From: Plazaster borealis
Taxonomy: Eukaryota; Echinodermata; Asteroidea; Forcipulatida; Labidiasteridae
Direction of reading: 5' to 3'
NCBI GenBank assembly: GCA_021014325.1
Contig: CM037466.1
Coordinates: forward strand, 14,906,765 to 14,970,764
DNA length: 64,000 nucleotides
In this document: in pieces, positions 13,028-24,429 of the stretch
Numbering within the stretch: the stretch's first letter is position 1
Layout: each line of letters opens with the position of its first letter
The notes under the pieces: model-generated
Told to the model about the DNA's origin: nothing
Seen by the model: only the letters and a program-made list of their open reading frames with translations
Databases searched by the model: none
Position numbers and translations under genes: made by a program

Positions 13028-13519
13028 ATGCACCATTCTCGGGCGAGATCCCTTCTACCAGACGTCGTCAATTCAGCCAAGGGGGATTCGAACCGCAACT
13101 CGTCCGCCCTAAGAGTCCGCTATGACATCGCGGAACGCGGCCGCATGAAAGAGTTAAAGAGCTACCGGGCGTCCACCATCCTGAAAGACTTTAAACTTCC
13201 CCTCATCTTCAAGCACCCTGTAGTCGATACATCTACGACATCCCCAGATGAGCCTCATTCTCGTAAAACCACCAGAGCGAGGCTGCCATCCATTATGACG
13301 GGGACGAAGTCCCGTCGGCAGCTTGTACGGGATCCATTGACGCGCTCATCCAACGTCGTCACCATCCCGTCCGTAGATAGGTTGAACTTTGGGGTACGAG
13401 GTTGTTCTAGCCGTAGGCTTGAGGCGAAGGGAACGAAGATGGGTTCACTGCTTAGGTATAGAAATACAGCTCCAGTCATGGGGGAAACTTTCCCGGGTGT
13501 TCCCCCTGGAAAACAATGA
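13028..13519 (+). CDS. Hypothetical basic protein, 163 residues, single open frame
   Basis: The frame is open from an in-frame stop at 12992 to a stop at 13517-13519; the first ATG is at 13028. The stretch is GC-rich compared with its flanks and the translation is rich in Arg/Lys/Ser (for example MTGTKSRRQLVRDP and SSRRLEAKGTKMGSLLRYR), with no signal peptide, membrane segment or familiar domain. AATAAA signals follow at 13585-13590 and 13669-13674. It may be an intronless gene or a last exon; no good upstream splice acceptor stood out. I do not recognise the family. The composition would fit a small nuclear, sperm or axonemal protein, but that is speculation. The opposite strand is also open here (13255-13479), a warning that GC content alone could keep frames open. 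Confidence 0.5.
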   Translation: MHHSRARSLLPDVVNSAKGDSNRNSSALRVRYDIAERGRMKELKSYRASTILKDFKLPLIFKHPVVDTSTTSPDEPHSRKTTRARLPSIMTGTKSRRQLVRDPLTRSSNVVTIPSVDRLNFGVRGCSSRRLEAKGTKMGSLLRYRNTAPVMGETFPGVPPGKQ

Positions 13520-14382
13520 TTTTAAAACAGTTTAGATAGTCTACTTAAAGATTTCAAAGCGTTTCACCGCTATCAACTAATAATAATAAACATAACATTC
13601 TGGTCAGGTACTTTGAGCATGCAATCGTTAAAATTGTAAACACCGTTTTACATGTATTTTGGGACTTGAATAAACAAAAATTAATTGTTATGAAACAACT
13701 GCAGAACTTAGTTTTTACTCATATAAGTTTCTGCTTGATGAACTTTTTGTGCACGCCCTCACCTCGCGCAATAATGTGACGTTGTTTGCCCCTAAAATAT
13801 TTTAAATATTTATTTACTTATTTTTTTGTTCATCCTGGGGAAACCTTACCTACAGTGTAACACTGTTTTTCAAAGATGCCCAGCAATAACAAACAGTCAT
13901 TATATGAACATAGAAAATTGTACAAGAAAATAGGCCTACATTTGTAAAGATAGGCCTATTACAGAGAACACAAATTAAAAAAAATATATAAAAAAATAGA
14001 CGGTGTGGCAAAGTTTATAAAAATATTACATATTATACGTTCGCATCCAAATTACCGTGTTTACGTCTATTTATACTTTAGTGTAATTGGCTGTCTGTCT
14101 AAAAGACGCCCTGGGTGACAATTTACCGGAGAGAGAGGCGGACCGGTGAGGACTCGTTTTGAGCAAATGAGGCAACGAATATATTACAATTAAAAAACCC
14201 ATTGAAATGGGTGACAGGTTATGGGGTAAAACTCCTGCCAACCCTTTTCAGTTGTTGACGCAATTTGTGCTGTTGGTCGTTGTGGTTAATGTTTCTTTGT
14301 AATGTTGATTGAAGCACGGGCAACTGAAGGTTACTTTGGTGCTAAAAGGCCTTCAGAACTTGATTAGAGTATTTGTTTATAT
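13520..14382. other. 3' flank of the 163-residue frame and AT-rich intergenic DNA
   Basis: Apart from the two AATAAA signals near its start, I see AT-rich DNA without a gene or a recognisable repeat. Confidence 0.5.
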
Positions 14383-14743
14383 AGGCACTGTACACGTTTG
14401 GTAATTACTCAAAATATACATTAACATCAAAACTGACTTGGTAACGAGCAACGGAGAGCTGTTGATAGTATAAAACATTGTGAGAAACGACTCCCTCTGA
14501 GGTAACATAGTTTTCGAGAAAGAGATAATTTCTCACTAAAATAATAAAATGTTTCTTGCACGAAGCCTTTTATTCCTATCTGAAAGCACACAAATTTGTA
14601 CACAAGGGTGTTTTTGTCTTTCATCATTTTCTTGCAACTTCGATGACCAATTGAGCCCAAATTTTCACAGGCTTGTTATTTTATGCATATGTTGGGATAC
14701 ACCAAGTGAGGTCTTTGACAATTACCAAACGTGTTCAGTGCCT
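14383..14743 (+). mobile_element. TTAA-type MITE, copy 1
   Basis: It starts AGGCACTGTACACGTTTGG and ends CCAAACGTGTTCAGTGCCT, an imperfect terminal inverted repeat of about 20 bp. The right flank is TTAA (14744-14747); the left flank is TATA, probably a mutated TTAA. The interior matches the copies at 16058, 38704 and 46923 (shared words GAGCAACGGAGAGCTGTTG, GAAACGACTCCCTCTGA, CTTGCAACTTCGATGACCA). It has no coding capacity. TTAA duplication is the hallmark of piggyBac-type transposition. Confidence 0.85.
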
Positions 14744-15172
14744 TTAATTGGTGATACGGGATTCAACTGCGGAACTAACAAAGATACAATAATCATTTCG
14801 ATTATTGGGGATCAGATATCAAACTGTTTCAAGAAATGACGCTCTTTGAATACGTAAAGTAATTTATGTTTATCCGTGTGGCAAAAATACAAACAATTAT
14901 TAAACAAAATACAAATTATTTAACAGAAGATTCTGGTACATGTTTTGTTTTGTTATATCAAGACTAGCTTGTGTACTATAAAAAGTAATAGGCCTAAGTC
15001 GTTCTTAACTTAATCCATTTTTTTCTTAACATGTAGGGAATTATTATAGTACACTGTAGGCCTATTGATTATTATAATTTTCATTTGCAACCGTTGAAAC
15101 GTAAAAACAATTGACAATAAGCTGACGACTTAAAACCCAGCGTGTTAATGTTTACATTGTCTATGTTGACAC

Positions 15173-17176
15173 ATGGGATCTGACTATGACGACATGAGTT
15201 TTCTCCTCGAAACGGATGAGATTAAAGAGTCAAGGCTTGGTACAAAGATTGATTCCCATTGCCAAGGACAGCGAAATGGAATAAAAAGCGCGATCCTAAA
15301 GTAAGTTAGATCAATTTATGAAACGATCTACGTCTGGAAAGTTCTTCATCTTACCCTAGTTTCATCGGACGGGATTGTACGAATCATAGGTGAGTGTAGT
15401 GTCCTATTGGATGAAGGAAGTTTACTATTTATTTTAGTTACTTCTTATGCTGAAGGAAGTTGAGTCAAAAGGAGTCGCTAGATCAGAAGAAATTTATACA
15501 CAATACGCCGTATGGGAGACAGAATCTCAGGGGACAATCTCCTGCTACACATAGGACCAGTAATATAAATAACATTTTAAAGGAAAATTACTGCAGTGTT
15601 TTTATCTTGTTTTATTGGACATTGTTCATTGAAATTGTAATCTGTTGGACACCTTTACAACCAAAATGTCATCCTCGGTGTGTGAATTTTCGTTCTTTTT
15701 ATGCCGTTTTATTGTTGTTTACAACCACTGCAAATAATGGCCGCTCGATCAAACAGGAGCTATTAGCGAAGAAAACCCCCGGCAATAAACTCATATAGTG
15801 GATGGCTACTGTTTGAAACGACGACAACAACAAATCTTCGCCGTGTCTGATTTTAAAGGGGCCGTACAGCTTTGAATTTTAGACAACCTCAGAAACGTCA
15901 ACTTTAACATTGACATTATTATCGGCCTATACTCGTGACTGGAATTTCATTGAACATTTCACGACCTTTCCCCCTCAGCATATAGTATCGATTTGAACAC
16001 GTTTTTCCTTTTCCTGCAAGATATGTTACAGTAAGTGGATTACATTTTTTGTATTAAAGGCACTGTACACGTTTGGTAATTACTCAAAATATATATTAGC
16101 ATAAAAACTTACTTGGTAACGAGCAACGGAGAGCTGTTGATAATATAAAACATTGTGAGAAACGACTCCCTCTGAAGTAACGTAGTTTTTGAGAAAGAGG
16201 TAATTTCTCACTAAAATAATAAAATACTTCAGGCCTGAAGCCTTTTATTCCTATCTGAAAGCACACAAATTTGTACAACAATGGTGTTTTTGTCTTTCAT
16301 CATTTTCTTGCAACTTCGATGACCAATTGAGCCCAAATTTTCACAGGCTTGTTATTTTATGCATTTGTTGGGATACACCAAGTGAGAACACTGGTCTTTG
16401 ACAATTTCCAAACGTGTTCAGTGCCTTTAATAACAATCCCTGAAGATGACAGCATTTCAGTTCATTTTGGGGGACGGTTTTTCTTTTACCAAGAAGAAGC
16501 TTTTATAGACAAGGTAATCATTTAACAGACCCGTAGGCCAATTCCATAAAGCTGTTTACTGGTAAGCAAATTGTTGCGCTTACTATAGCAGAAAAACCTG
16601 CGTAAGCAAAATTGTGTTTCATATACGATCGAGAAGATTTGACATTGCGTGTGCGCGTTCACACATCCTTACGGATCCGGTTTGTGGGGTACTGCTATTG
16701 TTGTTCTATTATTCCCTTTTCTGAAGAATTCCCTTGTGGGGCCCAATTGTTCCTATTGAAATGACCTTGTGGGGTCAATTGTTCCATTGTTGTCAGGACC
16801 CCACATATGCCCTTCCGTGTGTCCACAATAGATTTCGGTGTTGCGTCGGAGAAAGTTTTGCTAACTGCCTCTCCATGTCTGCTTACAAGCTTTGACATTC
16901 GGAAGAAACAAAATCCCGCACAATAACAAAGCCCCCGTTCGAAAACTCGCGAGATTTGCGCAGCCATAGACATACATTTGTATATATCACCCGAATTACA
17001 TGATGGCTTTAAACTGTGATTGCAATCAAATTGTCAATGATTGTGTGTATTGAATTAGACCAACTATTTATTGACTTACACTGATATAACAATTTTTGTT
17101 TTCTGTTCTAGGCTTCACTCCCGGTAGCTTTACTCGTACGGTTCTAGTACAAGACCTTCTCCATCAGAAAAAGTAA
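15173..17176 (+). CDS. Putative three-exon gene, 81-residue protein
   Basis: Exons 15173-15300, 16461-16513 and 17112-17176 join with consistent phases (2 then 1) and GT-AG borders (GTAAGT, GTAATC; ATTTCAG, GTTCTAG). The product starts MGSDYDDMSFLLETDEIKES and ends TPGSFTRTVLVQDLLHQKK. No domain, signal peptide or membrane segment is visible and I do not recognise the family. The first and last exons look coding (codon-like composition, clean splice sites); the 53-bp middle exon is the weakest part, because its acceptor lies just 30 bp after a MITE. The stop codon is only 123 bp before the ATG of the downstream SDR, with no poly(A) signal seen between, so these exons could instead be an alternative 5' leader of the SDR transcript. 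Confidence 0.5.
16058..16426 (+). mobile_element. TTAA-type MITE, copy 2
   Basis: A perfect TTAA duplication flanks it (16054-16057 and 16427-16430). Termini AGGCACTGTACACGTTTGG and CCAAACGTGTTCAGTGCCT. It lies inside intron 1 of the putative 81-residue gene, 34 bp before exon 2. Confidence 0.9.
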
Positions 17177-17299
17177 AACAAACAAAAAACACTTAGCATC
17201 GTCAATTTATCCAGTTAGTTGTAGTACATATCGATCTGGACATTTAGATTGGACAGCATTCTTGATTGGCTCTCAAAGTTCGTATTTAGAGTTGACGAA

Positions 17300-20200
17300 A
17301 TGGCGTTTTTGAAATCTGTAATGTTTCTTGTGCTTGCCGTGTGGTACTGCCTTGAGGCTATTCTGAAATCGCTTCTACCACGCCGCCTCCGATCTCGCAA
17401 GAACATCGCCGGAGAGATCGTCTTAATCACCGGCGGAGGCAGTGGCATGGGTCGCCTCCTGGCCGTCGAGGTAGCAAAGCTCCAGGCAACGGTAGTCCTG
17501 TGGGACGTGAACGAGTCCGGGAATGCTGAAACGGTTGCTGTGATTAGGAACCTCGGGGGTGCGGCCTCGGCTTACACCGTGGATGTGACGAAGTCGGATG
17601 AGGTATATAAAACAGCTGAGGCCGTGAGGCGTGAGGTTGGGGAGATTACTGTCGTGGTAAATAATGCCGGTGTTGTAGCTGGAAAACCTCTGCTGGAATG
17701 CCCTGATAACCTCATACGCAGGTCAATGGACGTCAATGTCATGGCACATTTTTGGGTAAGAAAAAAATGAACATCCTTCTCTAAAAACTGCCGGGTTAGA
17801 GTTGACTCGGAGTCGTAGTCCCGGGGGTCCTGACCTATACTGGGCTAGGCTGACCCGTAAACTGTTAACAAAGTTGGATTTTATCTCTGGTTTTGCATCA
17901 GTTTGACCCGTTTCTGGATTATTTTGACACATCTTCCGGGCCATACTGACCCAGAAATGGGACTTTGCCCCCAAGGGACCCGAAATACGGGACAATTCTG
18001 ACCCGGGAGTTTTTAGAAAGTAGCAAAAATATTCTTCAATGAAATTGGAACATAAACAGAAAAAAGGTTTCAACAGTCCTATAACCATCGAGTTATAATT
18101 TGTTTAGCTTTGTGTTATTATTATTGATGTGTAACATTTATTTTTCGGCAATAAATCCTTTTCATTTATATACCAACTGAAATTACAGACGTTCAAATCT
18201 ATTCTTTACCTAAAATAATTTAATTATCGAGGGATTATTATTATTATTTTTTCAATTTGTAGTTTTTGATAATGTATTTCTCAGCACTGGAAATCTATCA
18301 ATAAACTGTACAAGACAAAAAAGTGAAGCCACCCTGAAATTATTTTAAATTTGAATTCCAGGTTCATAAGGCCTTCCTACCAAACATGGTGGTCAGAAAC
18401 CGCGGCCATATCGTGACGATCGCCAGCTTGGCCGGCTTTTTCTGCTTCAAGAACATGACTGAGTACTGCGCGAGTAAGTTCGCCACTGTTGGCTTACACG
18501 AGACCCTACGGATGGAGCTGGCCCACAACGGCTTTCACGGTATCGACATGACACTGGTGTGCCCGGCATTCACGGACACCGGAATGTTCAGAGGAGCCAA
18601 GTGTAGCACGTAAGTTCCTAACGAGCAGCGCGTAATAGACCTTTTATCATGGTGCAGCCATCACGATTCTCTCCCATTCAAACCAGTGTGACCAAACCGA
18701 GGCTGGAAGGGCAAATAGTATGGTTCCTTTTTGTACGGTGAATATTAGCATCCAGTACTGCTGTTGGATACGGGGAACATGACCAAGATGGTTGCAGAAT
18801 GATAAAAGGTCCATTGTTTACTGTACAACTTAACCCACTAAAGCGGCATGTAGGTTTACTATACAAACAGTGTTATGCGTATAAAACTAAGGTTTACTAT
18901 AAGTGGAGCGTATGTTGACTAGTGTAATGCGTAAACACAGGTATACTCTGAACCACTGCACATGTTCTGTCTTAATATCACGATAGCATTGAACGTTCAA
19001 GGTTGTGCTCGTGTTCCAACCTCGATGATGAAGTATTTTCAGATTTTGTTCTTGGTCAACATTGGAAAATATCTTATTGACTTATTAGTCAATGAAGTGC
19101 ACAATTTTGCGAATTTTTAAAAACTTCCAGCTCAGAGTTGACCCGGATCCAGGTCCCGTGGGGCCTGACCCATTTCTGGGTCAGTATGACCCTGAATCTG
19201 TGTCAAAATGACCCGGAAATGAGCGAAACTGACGCAGAGTACGGGGTTAAAATCACACTTTCGAACCACTTTCCGGGTCAACTGACCTGGAAATGGGTCA
19301 AGCCTACGGGACCGTAACCCAGGTCAACTGACCTGGAAATGGGTCAAGCCTACGGGACCGTAACCCGGGTCAACTGACCTGGAAATGGGTCAAGCCTGCG
19401 GGACCGTAACCCAGGTCAACTGACCTGGAAATGGGTCAAGCCTGCGGGACCGTAACCCAGGTCAACTGACCTGGAAATGGGTCAAGCCTACGGGACCGTA
19501 ACCCAGGTCAACTGACCTGGAAATGGGTCAAGCCTAAGGGACCGTAACCCAGGTCAACTGACCTGGAAATGGGTCAAGCCTACGGGACCGTAACCCAGGT
19601 CAACTGACCTGGAAATGGGTCAAGCCTAAGGGACCGTAACCCAGGTGAACTGACCTGGAAATGGGTCAAGCCTACGGGACCGTAACCCAGGTCAACTGAC
19701 CTGGAAATGGGTCAAGCCTGCGGGACCGTAACCCAGGTCAACTGACCTGGAAATGGGTCAAGCCTACGGGACCGTAACCCAGGTCAACTGACCTGGAAAT
19801 GGGTCAAGCCTACGGGACCGTAACCTAGGTCAACTGACCTGGAAATGGGTCAGCCCTACGGGACCGTAACCCAGGTCAACTGACCTGGAAATGGGTCAGC
19901 CCTACGGGACCGTAACCCAGGTCAACTGACCTGGAAATGGGTCAAGCCTACGGGACCGTAACACGGGTCAACTGACCTGGGAATGGGTCAGCCCTACGGG
20001 ACCGTAACCCAGGTCAACTGACCTCGAGGTTTTTAGAGTGTAGCAACTTCAAATTCTCTGTCAAGTGAGTGAAATATGAACATAAAACACATCACAAAGG
20101 TACTATAGCGTGTAGGTTTAGTTTCGGAGTTCGGATGCAAAATAATTTTGTCACATAGCATAAATTCACTTTAGTTAGTTGAGATATCTATAAACGTTGA

Positions 20201-21290
20201 GTGACAACACACAAAATGGCATTAATTATCGTTTCCAACATTTGTCTGCAGGTTTCTCGAGCCAAAGTACGTTGTCAGTAAGATTCTAGATGGGATGCTA
20301 CTCAGGGAGAAAATGACTTGCATCCCCGGCTCCGTCTTCTGGACAGTTCTTCTCAAATAGTAAGTCAATTCCTATAGACCTTAATCATACTGCCGCCATC
20401 TTGGTCATGTTCCCTATATCCAATAACAGTTATGGATTAGACCAGACTATTTGTTTTCTCTCCGCCTCGGTTTGGTGACAATGATTTAGATTGGGAAAAA
20501 ACCAAAGATGACCGCACCATGATAGAGGTTTACACGAAGGGCTATTTGTTTGAGACCACCCCCCCCCCTAAAAAAATAAAAATAAAACAAAATTCACATG
20601 CTTTGAAATCTTTAATAAAGACTGACTGGCTAGTTGATACTAGCCTCGCCAGTCGGCAATTTTGAACCACCTTATATCGGGAAGTGGAACTCAATTGGCA
20701 TCTTGCAAGAACGTCACACGCAGGGACTGCCTGTCACGCTCGCCATTTTGGGGGTCAAATTGAACGAAATGATAAGCGTAAAAATACTCACTAACTGTAT
20801 AACACACGGGACATTGACTCCCAAATATATATTGTTTTTTGTACGCCATTCTTAATATTTATGCATGACGTCATCATTATAATCCATAACTAGACTAACG
20901 GCGCAGTGCCACCATAAATACACCCAGCCCCGCCTCATTTTTCATTAACCCATCACAGCCGTGAAATTTGTGATCACCTGTTGGCGCTGCACCTGTAACC
21001 TCGTTTTGGATTACAATGATGACGTCATGCATAAACATTAAGAAAAGTCGTATACCGAGTACTGACAGACATGGGTTAAATGCTGACACAATGGAGACGA
21101 AACTAGTACTTGAATTCTGGCAGGGTACTTGACGCTTTACTCATTTATAAACCCAGCTCTTCTTTTGTGTTGTTCGCTTCACAGCTTCATTCCGGAGAAA
21201 CTGTCTCTGCTGATGCAGAGAGCCAGTGGGTTAGACCGAAGCATGGACACCTTCGTCGGGCGACAAAACGGCACAACACCAAGACGCTGA
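17300..21290 (+). CDS. Short-chain dehydrogenase/reductase, RDH10/HSD17B11-like (SDR16C)
   Basis: Exons 17300-17755, 18362-18609, 20252-20359 and 21185-21290 join in phase to give 305 residues, the usual length for SDR16C enzymes. ATG 17300 was chosen because it opens a hydrophobic N-terminal anchor (MAFLKSVMFLVLAVWYCLEA), as in this family. The cofactor motif is LITGGGSGMGR (TGxxxGxG), followed by LWDVNESG, VVNNAGVV (NNAG), and in exon 2 the catalytic Ser in IASLAG and the YCASK motif (YxxxK). VCPAFTDTGMFRG resembles RDH10, whereas the N-terminal part is equally like HSD17B11/13. Such enzymes oxidise retinol or hydroxysteroids at ER or lipid-droplet membranes with NAD(P)+; which substrate applies here cannot be told. 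AATAAA at 21470-21475 is a likely poly(A) signal. A copy of exon 3 lies at 38138. Confidence 0.93.
17779..18019. mobile_element. Inverted-repeat element in SDR intron 1
   Basis: Ends are CTCTAAAAACTGCCGGGT and ACCCGGGAGTTTTTAGA, near-perfect inverted repeats. The inside is rich in TGACCC and GGGTCA words. Related elements lie at 19116-20038 and about 53820-54070. Confidence 0.65.
18640..18815. mobile_element. Palindromic MITE in SDR intron 2
   Basis: TAGACCTTTTATCATGGTGC at the left is mirrored by ATGATAAAAGGTCCA at the right, and the interior carries TTGGTCATG-like text also inverted. A diverged relative (CCATCTTGGTCATGTTCCC, CACCATGATAGAGGTTTAC) lies in SDR intron 3 at about 20375-20535 and is copied at 38258-38435. 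Confidence 0.55.
19116..20038. mobile_element. Inverted-repeat element expanded by a 46-bp minisatellite (SDR intron 2)
   Basis: The termini (TTTAAAAACTTCCAGC, and CTCGAGGTTTTTAGAG at the end) resemble those of the element at 17779. Between them, about 19274-20024 is a head-to-tail array of about 16 units of 46 bp, each with GGTCAACTGACCTGG, AAATGGGTCAAGCC and ACGGGACCGTAACCCA. GTCAACTGAC and GGACCGTAACCC vary at single positions between units. Confidence 0.8.
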
Positions 21291-21479
21291 AAGTCACATC
21301 GCTGTTGTTTCAAGAATTTCTGTCTTCAATAGATTACGGACAATGAGGGTCACTGCTTATAAGAGTACCAACAATAGTGACCGCGACACTGTATCCTACC
21401 CCCATGGAAACCTTAACATGAACCCTGGCCATTAATATTACAGAGTTATCAAATTAAACAGTTGAATGCAATAAATGTA

Positions 21480-23408
21480 TCTCGTTCTAATAAGTGGTAT
21501 CTTCTTTATAAAATATTTGTGCTCCCAAACAGCAGAATTTTGGCCCAACACTATACGAACACAACACAAAAAATGACGTGAAAAATGTCTCCTTTTTATA
21601 TTGTTTTTGACTCAGTAAGAATTTATTTATTTATAGACATTTAGCTGCACGTAAAAGTCACTAACTGAACTTTTAAGAATTAAGAATTTATCTAATTTTA
21701 TGCTTGCAAGAAGTATGAAAAGAATTGTGTTTTTTTAAATAAAAAATAAATTAATAACACAAAATGCAGTGAAAATCATTTTACTAATACAAGATGTTTT
21801 AATTGGTTTGTTATTGTTTAACAACCATCGTAGCGAATTCTGCTTGAAAGCGTATCTTAATCAATTTGCCTGGTTTGGCAAAAGAAGTAAAATGAAATGA
21901 AATGTACAAATGAAAACATTCGTGCGTGTATTTTTTAAGTGTAAATAATTCAAGTGATACCACATACACAGATCCTTATCACGTGATTGGTGGAACACGC
22001 ATCATTGTGTCATCCATTATTTTGCCATGTATACTGCCGCGACACTCCGAAATTTAACATTGGAGTCCAATATGGATAGTTATTGGACGCTTCGTAACGT
22101 CGTTCCCAAAATAATCATTCCCTGTCCGTTTGATCAAACGAGGCAAGGTAGTGTCACGGCGGACATTGTTGTTGTAAACATAGAGTATTCCATGTTTTTA
22201 GAAGTTGTTTTTTAGAAGAAATTTCAGAGTGTAGGTGGACGTTGTTTCCCCGTGGTTGCTTTATGTTTATTGTGAAAATTGTTTTTCAAATGATAACAAT
22301 TTGTGTGTGATTTATCAAAACCAATATTGAACGCATCGTTTGTGCAATGTCGCAGCATTATGATCACGAGGTGAAATCTGGCTTTTGCATTTCTCTCGGC
22401 TTCGCCTCGTGACTGGAATAGTCCAGGTTTCACATTGTGATTATACTGTACGACAATGCATCCATATGCATCCAATATTTGTACAATGGTACTACAATGT
22501 GTTTCGAATCATACAAACAATCTACACATTACAATGCGGTTATGTATTGATGTACACTAATGCTAATAATAATAATAACAAAAATGATACAGGTTTTCCC
22601 GCCCAATTTCAGTCAACTTTCGTTCAACTTAGCACCCAGCTTATTCAATTTCGTTTGACAATGAATTCTCCGTCGCATCAGCATTCAACAGTCAAAAAGA
22701 GTAATTCAAATTCAACATTTTAGCATATCATTCAAATTCATTAGGTCGCAAATCATTCAATTTCGTATTGTAAGGCTAGCAGCAAGAGGCTGGTCAGGCA
22801 TTCATCTTCATAAATATTGCAGATAGTAGAAATATGAAGAATGGTGAAAATAATCATACTCTTGAATCTAATTAGAATGACTAAAACGAGCCTGAATGAA
22901 AATAACAAAATAATTTGTGCATGAAAACGAAATGCAATACAGAGCTAAAAATAAACTCGATTGGTCTGATTTTGGGAAATGGGTGAATTTGAATACATGT
23001 TAATGATGGTGAATTGTTTTTGCTGAAATCGGACGTGAAAACCTACATAGAAGTATGAATTGTCATTTTGATCACTTTTCTACTTGCTACTTTGCACAGG
23101 CTGTTATATTAATTAATATTAAACATATTAATGTTAAAATTAAAGATTGTTCAACCACAAATTGTAAAAATAAAACAGATGTTTCACAAAGTTATTGTTG
23201 TTGTTGATTTTTTTTGCTACACAGAGAAATGAATAAAAGTGTCATCCAAGAAACGACTCCTGCATAGATTGTCTTCCATGATGATTTGTGATCAGATTTC
23301 AAGTTGAACGTCATTTAGTTCGATGAAAGACTTTTAGGCTCGAGCAAATCTATGAAAAGTGTGTAAATTCTGAGACCTTAGGAATGAGCTTACTTTATAT
23401 TTTGTATA
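21480..23408. other. Intergenic; left part of a direct segmental duplication
   Basis: From about 21550 this DNA matches 33978 onward in the same orientation (shared words GATACCACATACACAGATCC, GGAGTCCAATATGGATA, GTCACGGCGGACAT, CTCTCGGCTTCGCCTCGTG). The match continues through the SINE into lectin A. No gene was recognised. TTAA at 21673-21676 is the empty-site counterpart of the MITE at 34130. Confidence 0.75.
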
Positions 23409-23605
23409 CAGCGGCCGGTTGGGGCGATTTTACTATCTTTCCTCGCCTTCCACCTCTAGGACCGCGGTTCGAGTCCCACAGGGGGCACTATGTGGTTTGG
23501 GTTGTCCGTGCCATACCTGATTGCGGAGGCTTTTCCTGGAATAATTCTCCAACATCTAAAACTGAAACTTCCTTTGTCTTCTCTCCATGGGGTAATTGGT
23601 TAGCT
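23409..23605 (+). mobile_element. tRNA-derived SINE downstream of lectin A
   Basis: GCGGCCGGTTGGGGCG, CTTCCACCTCTAGGACC, the B box GGTTCGAGTCC and GGGGGCACTATGTGG, then TTCCTGGAATAATTCTCC. It sits at the same place, about 100-300 bp downstream of the coding region, beside lectins A, B and D, so the insertion predates their duplication. Confidence 0.75.
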
Positions 23606-23703
23606 TAGTGATTAAGTTTGCTTTTCTGAGAATCCTTGGATTAATAAATGAAGAATTTTAGAAGTCAAACGAATGTCATAGAGCTGAGGGTGATTCTTCC
23701 CAC

Positions 23704-24429
23704 CTACAGATCAAACAGGTGACATTTCTCATTAGCTTCGATATCTCCTTCAGCAGCTTCTTGACGAGTCGCGTTGTTCAGCTGACAAACCATCTTCCCT
23801 GAGCCTTGCTCCTTCAGCAAATTGAAGGAGCGACATCGGGGCTCTGATCGGCACGCCTTTCCGCACGACACCACACCATCAGCCCGTAGCTCCTTCATGA
23901 CGTGACCGACCAGACACTGGGACTCGACGCGGCCATCGGGACCGGTCTGAAGGCAGAATACTGGGGTGTTGGTGACGGGCAGCTCGCATACTGCGGACAA
24001 ATTAGACGAACAATGGTAGTCGTCCCATTGTGAGTTATAACCTTTCGACATCCCCGCGCAATCGCCTTCTCCATTATTATCGGGTTGCCATTTTTGCCAG
24101 TTTTCAAATCCAGTGGACTCTCCTCTAAGTGGACATGGTTGCCACTTTCCCTCCACCTCGATATCATTACATCCAATCCACAAACTTGAAGGTGCTCCGG
24201 TCATCTCTTTATAACGTTCCCAAATATAATCGTGCTCGGACATTGAGTTTGGCACTGCGAGGGTTGCTCGTAACTGAGCACAAGTGCGATTTGCTTCCAA
24301 CCATGTTTGTTTGGTTATCAGTAAATAACAAGACTCACCAAATCGCTGCCACTCTGGAGGGCAGATTGCCGCCAACAAACAGCCACATAGTGCACTTAGA
24401 ACAAAACAGAAAGCGCCAGTGATTTTCAT
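23704..24429 (-). CDS. Secreted C-type lectin with PAN/apple-like domain (lectin A)
   Basis: One uninterrupted frame of 241 residues, start MKITGAF at 24429. Residues 1-21 form a signal peptide (FCFVLSALCGCLLAA). Residues about 23-150 form a long-form C-type lectin domain: CPPEW...SC pair, NRTC, WIGCNDI, Ca-site loop WQPDN (114-118), WDD (135-137) and the final AVCEL. QPD at the EPN/QPD position is the galactose-type signature in mammalian lectins. Residues about 159-236 form a cysteine-rich domain like PAN/apple (VGHVMKELRADG, SCGKACRSEPRCRSFNLL, CQLNNAT), normally a protein- or sugar-binding module. N-glycosylation sequons occur at NRT 48, NLS 143 and NAT 219. Probably a secreted pattern-recognition or agglutinating lectin (inference). 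Its 5' part is D-like and its body B-like. Confidence 0.92.
   Translation of the reverse strand: MKITGAFCFVLSALCGCLLAAICPPEWQRFGESCYLLITKQTWLEANRTCAQLRATLAVPNSMSEHDYIWERYKEMTGAPSSLWIGCNDIEVEGKWQPCPLRGESTGFENWQKWQPDNNGEGDCAGMSKGYNSQWDDYHCSSNLSAVCELPVTNTPVFCLQTGPDGRVESQCLVGHVMKELRADGVVSCGKACRSEPRCRSFNLLKEQGSGKMVCQLNNATRQEAAEGDIEANEKCHLFDL

Noticed and set aside
15460..15798. 112-codon frame
   Set aside because: Its 5' part matches a dispersed repeat (28070-28200 and 42785-42890 inverted); the rest shows no coding character.
24129..24422. Open frame on the strand opposite each lectin gene (about 97-101 codons in A, B, C and D)
   Set aside because: It is conserved only because the lectin sequence is; it has no domain, signal or start context of its own. 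Treated as a shadow.
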